Positions 7,077 through 12,088 of a DNA stretch of 15,374 nt are shown here, one piece after another. The stretch is taken from contig JAZQIE010000025.1 in the NCBI GenBank assembly GCA_045540975.1, positions 1 through 15,374 of the forward strand, in the 5' to 3' direction. The position numbers and the translations under genes were made by a program. Position 1 is the stretch's first letter, and each line of letters opens with the position of its first letter. The DNA is from SIG510 sp045540975 (GTDB lineage Bacteria; Bacillota; Clostridia; Oscillospirales; JAAYXM01). Under the pieces are notes generated by a model, which was not told where the DNA came from, made no database searches, and saw only the letters and a list, made by a program, of their open reading frames with translations.

Positions 7077-7832
7077 TTATTCAGCCGGAACTTCTGCGGG
7101 AGCCTCGGTTTTCTCTGTCGGCTCTTCGGACGGTGCCGCTGCAGGTGCTTCCGTAGCAGGTGCCGCGGTTTTCCCGTCAAGCTGTGCCTTGAGTGCCATC
7201 AGCTCTTCCATCATCTTGGCGGTTTCTGCGCGTTCCGCCTCAATGGCTGCCTTCTCCGCTTCCATTGCCTCGGTCTGCTCTCTCTTATAACGGCGGAAGA
7301 GACGGATGCAGTTGATACCCTGATAGAGAATCAGGAGCATGAACGGGACAAAAATACAAACAATGTAACCCTGCGGAGTCTTCAGGAAGTTGAAGAAATT
7401 ACCGATTGCAGGGAGATGGAACTGATACTTACCCATGATGTACGGCTCATTGACCGGGGTGGTATCATCCGTGTTGGTGGTGGTACCGTATGTAATGAAG
7501 GTCGGGTTGCCCGAGCCGTCGGTATAAACAGTTCTGATTTTATGGGTGATGATTTCGCCGAAGCTTTCCTCACCCTGTGAGATGTAAGAGATGATGTCGC
7601 CCTCTTTGAGTTCTCTTGCCGGGATTTCCTTGACGAAAATCAAGTCGCCCGCATCGAAGTCGGTCGCGGCCATGGAGTCGGAATTGACGATATAGGCGCG
7701 GTAACCGAACAGGTTACGGTCGTTGCGGTTGAAGGTGGTAACCGACACAATGGTAAATACCATCATAAAGACCGCAATGATGACTACAAGCCAAACGAGA
7801 ATGTTTTTGATAATGTTCATTGCTTTTTTCAC
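7077..7832 (-). CDS. SipW-like signal peptidase I (S26B) with coiled-coil and Ala/Pro/Glu tail (251 aa)
   Basis: A membrane serine peptidase, the second of the cassette. The start is GTG at 7832, with GAGGAG at 7841-7846 spaced 8 nt. The GTG overlaps the TGA of the TetR gene, so translation is probably coupled. Residues 10-31 form membrane helix 1. Ser53 in VNSDSMA is the expected nucleophile, and His97 in EIITHKI the general base of the S26B class. Where the short SipW has TKGDAN, this one has YGTTTNTDD (115-123), so the usual GD box is altered. Helix 2 is at about 156-176. Then come a basic segment RLFRRYKRE, an Ala/Glu/Met-rich coiled coil (about 186-220) and an Ala/Pro/Glu/Thr tail to 251. 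The tail is about 70 residues longer than in typical SipW and might bind a partner in the cytoplasm. The substrates are probably the downstream TasA-like proteins. Confidence 0.88.
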   Translation of the reverse strand: MKKAMNIIKNILVWLVVIIAVFMMVFTIVSVTTFNRNDRNLFGYRAYIVNSDSMAATDFDAGDLIFVKEIPARELKEGDIISYISQGEESFGEIITHKIRTVYTDGSGNPTFITYGTTTNTDDTTPVNEPYIMGKYQFHLPAIGNFFNFLKTPQGYIVCIFVPFMLLILYQGINCIRLFRRYKREQTEAMEAEKAAIEAERAETAKMMEELMALKAQLDGKTAAPATEAPAAAPSEEPTEKTEAPAEVPAE

Positions 7833-8425
7833 GATAAACTCTCCTCTTCCTTTTTGAAATACTGTTCAGTCGACTGGAATACCAATCGAAATACATGCTC
7901 TTCTGTGTCGTCATTGTCCGGGACTTCACCGTTGAACACCTTCACCGCAAAGTCCAGCATAACGTTTAGGATATGATTTAATATCATCCACACATTTGCT
8001 CCGTCGACAAAGCCGATTGTAACCGCATCAACCAGCGGTTGATACCGTTCGGTATGAGCCGCAAGCAAATATTTTTTGAAATGCGGAGAATAAAACAAAC
8101 GGGTATATGCAAGGCACTTTGCGCTGTTTCCGAGCAGGAATCGCCAAACCGTTATAAACATCATGCGCAGTCTGTCATGAATCGATTTCGAGGTATCTTG
8201 CAATACAGCCGCACTTTGTGTAGTCACTGCGACCAATTCTTCGTCAAGCGAAACAAAGGTTTTTCGAAGCAGGTCATCCTTATCTTCAAAAAAACGGTAA
8301 ATATATGCTTCATTGATGTTTGTACCCTTCACGATTGCCTTCGTAGTGGTTTTCTCCAGCCCCTCCTCCGCAATCACTTGAATGGTATGTTCTATCAGCC
8401 GTTCTTCCACGTCGTGGTGTTTCAC
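7829..8425 (-). CDS. TetR/AcrR-family transcriptional regulator (198 aa)
   Basis: Probable repressor and first gene of the surface-protein operon. The start is GTG at 8425, with AGGAG at 8433-8437 spaced 7 nt; the longer frame to 8599 would read through the promoter and is rejected. Residues 8-55 form the DNA-binding part: LIEHTIQVIAEEGLEKTTT, then the recognition region NINEAYIYRFFEDKDDLLRKTF, which matches the TetR pattern of Tyr-x-Phe followed by an acidic KDDLL. The remaining 140 residues are a helical ligand-binding domain with no clear ligand signature. The stop overlaps the GTG of the long SipW-like gene, so regulator and peptidase are made together. Autoregulation through the palindrome at 8582-8598 is likely but inferred. 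Confidence 0.9.
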   Translation of the reverse strand: MKHHDVEERLIEHTIQVIAEEGLEKTTTKAIVKGTNINEAYIYRFFEDKDDLLRKTFVSLDEELVAVTTQSAAVLQDTSKSIHDRLRMMFITVWRFLLGNSAKCLAYTRLFYSPHFKKYLLAAHTERYQPLVDAVTIGFVDGANVWMILNHILNVMLDFAVKVFNGEVPDNDDTEEHVFRLVFQSTEQYFKKEEESLS

Positions 8426-8523
8426 ATAAATTCTCCTTTCGAAGCATAAGATATCCCCAAAAAAATACCATAATCCCGCATAAAATAAGGTATTTTCGAA
8501 CCTTTTCAACCCATTCATCTGCA

Positions 8524-8546
8524 AAAAGGGCGCAAGACACCCTTTT
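8524..8546 (-). promoter_or_regulatory. Leader hairpin at the start of the TetR-operon mRNA
   Basis: AAAAGGGTG and CGCCCTTTT form 9 pairs (one U-G) around a 5-nt loop, immediately followed by another T. It begins about 6 nt after the predicted transcription start. It could be a 5' stabilising hairpin or a weak attenuator. Confidence 0.45.
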
Positions 8547-8558
8547 ACAGATATAGAA

Positions 8559-8587
8559 ATTATAGCACGATTATTCAATATTTGCAA
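8559..8587 (-). promoter_or_regulatory. Promoter of the TetR/SipW/TasA-like operon
   Basis: The -10 is TATAAT (8559-8564), preceded by TGC as an extended -10. The spacer is 17 nt and the -35 is TTGCAA (8582-8587, 4 of 6 to consensus). The predicted start is near 8552, giving a leader of about 125 nt. No other comparable promoter was seen down to position 1, so the whole cassette may depend on it. Confidence 0.75.
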
Positions 8588-8598
8588 GGCATTTTGCA
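8582..8598. promoter_or_regulatory. Candidate TetR operator
   Basis: Two self-complementary TTGCAA hexamers about 5 nt apart (TTGCAA-GGCAT-TTTGCAA) form an imperfect palindrome. The first one is the -35 box itself. A repressor bound here would block the polymerase. The position fits autoregulation by the adjacent TetR gene; binding is not shown. Confidence 0.4.
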
Positions 8599-8665
8599 AA
8601 ATACACGAAATTATTTAAATACATACTACATCTTGTGTTGTTTTGCGTTTGCACTCCCCCAAAAC

Positions 8666-8698
8666 AAAAAGCACCATGCGTTTTGCATGGTGCTTTTT
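8666..8698 (-). terminator. Terminator of the unknown two-gene unit
   Basis: A 14-bp perfect stem, AAAAAGCACCATGC with its complement, around AAAAC, then TTTTTGTTTT on the minus strand. It lies 34 nt beyond the stop of the 183-aa gene. The 37-nt core is identical to two copies behind rpsI. Confidence 0.9.
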
Positions 8699-8731
8699 GC
8701 TTCAATCGTCCTAAAAAATAATGAGTCTCTG

Positions 8732-9283
8732 TCAATTTCCCTCAAACGGAATCGGGAGTCGATGTCCCTTGCGATACTCCCGCCATTTTTTCGACAAACG
8801 AATGGTTTGTGTGTAATAATCGCTGTATTTGTTTAACGCAATTTCCTGCACTTTTGCATTATTTACCGCAAGAAAGAAATCATAACCGAACAGCGCATCA
8901 AATGTCTCAATCGAGATAACGCCTCTTCCCTCAATGCTTGCAAGCATTTCAAAAAAGACGAGATATTCTTCCACATCGCGGCGATCCTCATCAAAAATTG
9001 CAGGTTTTCCGTCTATTAACTCAACCTCTAACTTTTCGGATATCCGCCGGATTGTCTCATTCCCGCGAAAGGAATTATGTAATTCAACCAAAAATGATGC
9101 TTCCGAGATTTTCCGATCCAAGCTTAAACTATACAGCAGACCAAAGATACCCAAAAGGGTTGAAACCGTCGATATCACCCGACCCGAAATATCATCAAAG
9201 AAAATTACCGTTATTGAACTCGCGACAATAATAATCGCAAACATCACACAGAAAAACACATTTCGCCGATTCATCCCATTCAT
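8732..9283 (-). CDS. Membrane protein of unknown function (183 aa), DUF4760-like at most
   Basis: A hypothetical protein. ATG at 9283 with AAGGAGG at 9290-9296, spaced 6 nt; the next ATG at 9274 is too far from that site. Residues 9-30 and 34-54 are two hydrophobic helices, so the N-terminus is a membrane hairpin. The remainder is a soluble, charged, probably helical domain with VEEYLVFFEMLASIEGRGVIS (104-124), FDALFGYDFFLAVNN and a C-terminal KKWREYRKGHRLP. The FFExLAxIEGRGVI pattern recalls DUF4760-type proteins, but I am not certain. It lies 114 nt behind the 138-aa gene with no promoter seen between, and is followed by a strong terminator. The two therefore probably form one unit. No function can be given. 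Confidence 0.75.
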   Translation of the reverse strand: MNGMNRRNVFFCVMFAIIIVASSITVIFFDDISGRVISTVSTLLGIFGLLYSLSLDRKISEASFLVELHNSFRGNETIRRISEKLEVELIDGKPAIFDEDRRDVEEYLVFFEMLASIEGRGVISIETFDALFGYDFFLAVNNAKVQEIALNKYSDYYTQTIRLSKKWREYRKGHRLPIPFEGN

Positions 9284-9397
9284 GCGAATCCTCCTTATAC
9301 TCCAACTCTAACTGTTTTCGTTCACTCTTTGACGCAAAGCACGGCATCAAACCCATACCGCGATTTCCACCTAATCTGTTCAGCAAATCGGTGTTTG

Positions 9398-9814
9398 TCA
9401 TTCCTCTGTCACAAACACCATATCACCCTCATGGTATATCTCAACAACACATTCACAATGCTGTCGGTTCGACAAAAGATAACCGCAGTATTTTGTCATG
9501 TTATAACCATAGGTTTCATCCATGATTGAGAAACCAAACTGTTTATACCGCCGGATGAAGTCTTTCAAAAACATTTTTTCACCCGTGAATGTACCGACAT
9601 TTCCGGTAACACCAAGCAAATAAACAAAACTAAAATCCCATTGTACATTATGAAATTCAACATAACCGTTCGGCTGTCCGTAAGGAGCAATGGTTTCAAT
9701 CATGCCCGATTGCGTTCTCATAACGATATCATTATCAAAAACATCCAATGAAATCATATTCATGTCATGCAGCGAGTACGGCGGGTTTACATTTCCACGT
9801 ACAGTTCTTTTCAA
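9398..9814 (-). CDS. Hypothetical protein (138 aa), TTG start
   Basis: Not recognised. The start is TTG at 9814, chosen because AAGGAGG (9822-9828) lies 7 nt before it; the first internal ATG is about 18 codons in and has no such site. The protein has no signal peptide or membrane helix. It is rich in aromatic residues and looks beta-rich: PPYSLHDMNMISLDVF, VEFHNVQWDFSFVYLLGVTGN (52-72), FLKDFIRRY, MDETYGYNMTKYCGYL and CVVEIYHEGDMVFVTEE. It is the first gene of a small unit with the 183-aa membrane protein, behind an extended -10 promoter. The soluble-plus-membrane pairing next to a housekeeping operon is typical of small accessory cargo, but nothing in the sequence assigns a role. Confidence 0.75.
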   Translation of the reverse strand: MKRTVRGNVNPPYSLHDMNMISLDVFDNDIVMRTQSGMIETIAPYGQPNGYVEFHNVQWDFSFVYLLGVTGNVGTFTGEKMFLKDFIRRYKQFGFSIMDETYGYNMTKYCGYLLSNRQHCECVVEIYHEGDMVFVTEE

Positions 9815-9849
9815 GCCTGTCCCTCCTTGCCAAATCCTTGTTTATCCCA

Positions 9850-9870
9850 ATTATAGAATTTATTATATCA
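9850..9870 (-). promoter_or_regulatory. Candidate promoter of the unknown two-gene unit
   Basis: TGATATAAT, an extended -10 with TATAAT at 9862-9867, and a second TATAAT at 9850-9855. No good -35 stands 16-18 nt upstream of either, so the extended -10 is the better candidate. The 390-nt gap 9815-10205 otherwise holds an AT-rich stretch (9871-9950), two terminator copies and a palindromic insert. Confidence 0.5.
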
Positions 9871-9951
9871 TAAACTCACCGCCAAATAAACAAAACAGCA
9901 CAAAAAAACATATATTATCTTTTCATGCCTTCACTTTGAGCTCCCCATCCA

Positions 9952-10057
9952 AAAGCCGCACGTCTTCAAAACAAAAAGCACCATGCGTTTTGCATGGTGC
10001 TTTTGATAAGCAATAATCTTCGATTAACACCCCACGAACTGCGGAGCACGACGTGCG
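9952..10057 (-). repeat. Duplicated rpsI 3' end and terminator, distal copy
   Basis: Positions 9952-10028 are identical over 77 nt to 10134-10210, and 10037-10057 are identical over 21 nt to 10219-10239 inside rpsI. The 8 nt between, which in the true gene hold the last codons SKR before the stop, have diverged, so this copy lacks the rpsI stop. It contains a second complete terminator (stem 9974-10004). Confidence 0.9.
9974..10004 (-). terminator. Second rpsI terminator (duplicate)
   Basis: A 13-bp perfect stem AAAAGCACCATGC with its complement, followed by TTTTTGTTTT on the minus strand. It is part of the duplicated segment and would act as a back-up to the terminator at 10156-10186. Confidence 0.85.
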
Positions 10058-10132
10058 AAGTCGCTTCGCTGACTTCGTACAATGTCCCCACTCGCTCGCC
10101 CCTTACGGGGCAACCGCTCGGGGATGACAATT
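10056..10132. repeat. Palindromic insert between the two rpsI terminator copies
   Basis: It contains CGAAGTC/GACTTCG (10056-10077) and GCCCC-GTAA-GGGGC on the minus strand (10098-10111), the latter inside an outer CCCC/GGGG pairing. The GTAA loop and the GAGC that follows echo the tail of the operon elements at 5501 and 6974. It carries no gene. It resembles a REP/MITE-like intergenic palindrome, without evidence of movement other than the flanking duplication. Confidence 0.6.
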
Positions 10133-10133
10133 C

Positions 10134-10239
10134 AAAGCCGCACGTCTTCAAAACAAAAAGCACCATGCGTTTTGCATGGTGCTTTTGATAAGCAATAATC
10201 TTCGATTAACGCTTGGAGAACTGCGGAGCACGACGTGCG
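10134..10239 (-). repeat. Duplicated rpsI 3' end and terminator, gene-proximal copy
   Basis: The copy joined to the real rpsI end; it includes the stop codon (10206-10208) and the terminator. The period to the distal copy is 182 bp. Confidence 0.9.
10156..10186 (-). terminator. Terminator of the rplM-rpsI operon
   Basis: A 13-bp perfect stem AAAAGCACCATGC with its complement, loop AAAAC on the minus strand, then TTTTTGTTTT. It begins 20 nt after the rpsI stop. Confidence 0.9.
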
Positions 10240-10610
10240 GCTTTGAGACCGTACTTTTTACGCTCTTTCATTCTCGGGTCACGAGTCAGGAAGCCTGCCT
10301 TCTTGAGTTCGGAACGATATTCTTCGTTGACCTTGTGCAGTGCGCGAGCAATACCGTGACGGATTGCGCCTGCCTGACCGGTGAAACCGCCGCCCTGAAC
10401 GGTAGCAACGATGTCGACCTTTTCCAAAGTCTCGGTCAGAACCAGCGGCTGACGGACGATGAACTTCAGAGTGTCGAGACCGAAGTAATTGTCGATGGTG
10501 CGGTTGTTGATGGTGATCTTACCGGAACCCTCGGGGAAAATGTGAACTCTTGCAACCGAGGATTTTCTTCTACCTGTGCCATAGAAATACGGCTTTTTAG
10601 ACTGATACAT
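10206..10610 (-). CDS. rpsI: 30S ribosomal protein S9
   Basis: A component of the small ribosomal subunit; its basic C-terminal tail reaches the decoding region and contacts P-site tRNA. ATG at 10608-10610 with GAGGAGG at 10620-10626. The 134-residue protein has the family marks: YFYGTGRRKSSVARVHI at the start, GSGKITINNR, VQGGGFTGQAGAIRHGIARAL in the middle and the ending LKAARRAPQFSKR. The length is normal. It lies 18 nt behind rplM, the conserved bacterial order, and shares its promoter. The last 21-nt block of coding sequence before the SKR codons is duplicated downstream. Confidence 0.98.
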   Translation of the reverse strand: MYQSKKPYFYGTGRRKSSVARVHIFPEGSGKITINNRTIDNYFGLDTLKFIVRQPLVLTETLEKVDIVATVQGGGFTGQAGAIRHGIARALHKVNEEYRSELKKAGFLTRDPRMKERKKYGLKAARRAPQFSKR

Positions 10611-10628
10611 TCTCTATTCCCTCCTCGG

Positions 10629-11060
10629 TTATTCAGCCGCGTATGCGACCGGCTTCTGAGCTTCATGACCATGGTTCTCGCCTGCATAGACTTTCAGACG
10701 ACCCAGAGCGCTGCGGCCCAGAGAGTTTCTCGGAATCATGCCCTTAACTGCCAGTTCCATAGCAAGCTCCGGCTTCTCAGCCATGAGGATGCGGTACTGG
10801 GTTTCCTTCAGGCCACCTGCGTAACCCGAGTGAGTACGGTAGTACTTCTGGGTCAGCTTGTTGCCGGTGAGGACTGCCTTGTCAGCGTTGACGATGATGA
10901 CGAAATCGCCACAGTCAACATGCGGGGTGTAGTAGGTTTTATGCTTGCCGCGAAGCAATGCTGCTGCCAGAGCTGCAGTATGACCAAGCGACTTGTCCGC
11001 AGCGTCGAGGATGTACCATTTACGCTCGACGGTGCTTGCGTTTGCCATAAAAGTAGACAT
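10629..11060 (-). CDS. rplM: 50S ribosomal protein L13
   Basis: An early-assembling large-subunit protein that binds 23S rRNA. ATG at 11058-11060 with GGAGG at 11068-11072. The longer open frame to 11234 crosses the promoter and leader and is rejected. The 143 residues show the family pattern: STVERKWYILDAADKSLGH, LLRGKHKTYYTPHVDCGDFVIIVNADK, GNKLTQKYYRTHSGYAGG, and MIPRNSLGRSALGRLKVYAGENHGHEAQKP. It is the first gene of the rplM-rpsI operon and is preceded by a consensus promoter and a structured leader that probably gives autoregulation by L13. Confidence 0.98.
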   Translation of the reverse strand: MSTFMANASTVERKWYILDAADKSLGHTAALAAALLRGKHKTYYTPHVDCGDFVIIVNADKAVLTGNKLTQKYYRTHSGYAGGLKETQYRILMAEKPELAMELAVKGMIPRNSLGRSALGRLKVYAGENHGHEAQKPVAYAAE

Positions 11061-11090
11061 CTGATGACCTCCGTTTAATGTTTGATGTGT

Positions 11091-11184
11091 TTCGCAACGG
11101 TGCGCTAAATCATAGGAAAAAGGAAGTTTTTTATGAGAAAAGATTCCCTTTTCGTATGACTTAGTGTATAATACCGTTTGCGAA
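11091..11184 (-). ncRNA. Ribosomal protein L13-type leader RNA
   Basis: A 5' untranslated structure of rplM. An outer stem pairs 11173-11184 with 11091-11101 (TTCGCAA-bulged A-ACGGT with ACCGTTGCGAA, 11 pairs). An inner stem pairs 11144-11158 with 11111-11125 (15 positions, one mismatch, one G-U). It starts a few nt after the predicted transcription start and ends about 20 nt before the ribosome binding site. Position and shape fit the Firmicutes L13 leader family, which is thought to bind L13. The match to the family model was not computed. Confidence 0.7.
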
Positions 11185-11192
11185 CATCGTTT

Positions 11193-11221
11193 ATTATACA
11201 TACTTTGATTCACCTTGTCAA
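11193..11221 (-). promoter_or_regulatory. Promoter of the rplM-rpsI operon
   Basis: A perfect consensus promoter: TTGACA (11216-11221), 17-nt spacer, TATAAT (11193-11198). Transcription is expected to start near 11186. Confidence 0.95.
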
Positions 11222-11354
11222 CGGTTTTTTTCAATATTTTAAGTTATCTTTTTCCTTTCTCCGTTTTTCTCCGTTTTTCTCATTCATGCTCTCAAATGCT
11301 CACTTTCGAAATTAAAATTTTTTCGCAAAAATCCGCAAAAAAGAGGAATGTTTT

Positions 11355-12077
11355 ATGCAAAAAATCCTAAGTTTAACAAGAAAATGCATTCAAGAATACG
11401 ATATGATTGCACCGCATGACCGCATTGCGGTCGGGATTTCGGGCGGCAAGGATTCTCTGCTCCTTCTCGCCGCTTTGGCTGAACTTCGCAGATTCTACCC
11501 CATCCCCTATCATCTGGAAGCGATCACGGTGGATATGGGGCTTGGCGCGGACTACACCGAGATTCGTGAATTTGCCCACCGACTCGGTGTGCCCTACACG
11601 GTGGTGCCGAGTGAGTTGTATCAAATCATTTTTGAAGAACGTAAGGAGACCAATCCGTGCTCGCTTTGTGCGAAGATGCGGCGCGGGATGCTGCACGACG
11701 CGGCACTGGAGCGCGGATGCAACAAAGTCGCACTCGGACATCATTGGGATGATGCGGTGGAGACCTTCATGATGTCGCAGGTATTTGAGGGTCGGATTTC
11801 CTGCTTTTTCCCCGTGACGTATCTTGATCGCTCCGGGCTGACGCAAATCCGCCCCTTATTATATGTAAGCGAAGCGCTTATTCGCGGGGTGGCGCGACGG
11901 CTGAATTTCCCGATTTTGGAAAGCAAATGTCCTGCCGACGGAAATACCAAGCGCGAAGAAATCAAAGAGCTCCTGCGCGAAATGAATGAACGGTATCCCG
12001 GCTATCGGGAACGGATTTTTGGCGCGATGCAACGCCTTCCGCTCCCCGGCTGGGAAAGAAAAAACACGCTCGATTAG
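11355..12077 (+). CDS. ttcA: TtcA-like PP-loop tRNA thiolation enzyme (240 aa)
   Basis: An ATP-dependent sulfur-transfer enzyme of the TtcA/TtuA type. In studied members it makes 2-thiocytidine at tRNA position 32 and carries an iron-sulfur cluster. ATG at 11355 with AGAGG at 11342-11346. The PP-loop SGGKDS is at residues 29-34. The Cys pair NPCSLCAKMRRGML gives C102 and C105, followed by GHHWDDAVET (128-137). Near the end is ILESKCPADGNTKREE, where C192 is alone: the second CxxC of the E. coli protein has lost its first Cys. Three cysteines remain, enough to hold a cluster. The ending NERYPGYRERIFGAM is typical. It is divergent from rplM; no convincing promoter was seen in 11235-11354. The last codons lie in a shared terminator with the converging gene. 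A different tRNA target is possible. Confidence 0.85.
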   Translation: MQKILSLTRKCIQEYDMIAPHDRIAVGISGGKDSLLLLAALAELRRFYPIPYHLEAITVDMGLGADYTEIREFAHRLGVPYTVVPSELYQIIFEERKETNPCSLCAKMRRGMLHDAALERGCNKVALGHHWDDAVETFMMSQVFEGRISCFFPVTYLDRSGLTQIRPLLYVSEALIRGVARRLNFPILESKCPADGNTKREEIKELLREMNERYPGYRERIFGAMQRLPLPGWERKNTLD

Positions 12078-12088
12078 AGCGTGTTTTT
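12060..12088. terminator. Bidirectional terminator holding both stop codons
   Basis: A perfect 12-bp stem AAAAACACGCTC/GAGCGTGTTTTT around the 5-nt loop GATTA. Both stop codons, TAG of the plus gene (12075-12077) and TAA of the minus gene (12074-12076), lie in or at the edge of the loop, so the stem codes for the last residues of both proteins. The A/T tracts serve termination in both directions. Confidence 0.9.

Noticed and set aside
6887..7180. Longer N-terminus for the 425-aa substrate (and similar extensions for the 496-aa, 701-aa, TetR and L13 genes)
   Set aside because: The extensions read through repeats, promoters or neighbouring genes, and each downstream start has a well-placed ribosome binding site and the family's normal N-terminus.
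9195..9401. 68-codon minus-strand frame whose ATG overlaps the stop of the 138-aa gene (ATGA)
   Set aside because: The overlap is suggestive, but the AGAGGA sequence touches the ATG with no spacing. The frame also overlaps the 183-aa gene by 89 nt, and that gene has its own good ribosome binding site. No domain is visible.
9966..10188. Small open frames on both strands behind rpsI
   Set aside because: They are made of the duplicated terminator and palindromic insert and contain mirror-image peptides from the hairpin.
9952..10210. 77-bp direct repeats as phage or element attachment sites
   Set aside because: Only a 105-bp non-coding stretch lies between them and no integrase is in the window. 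A local duplication explains them better.
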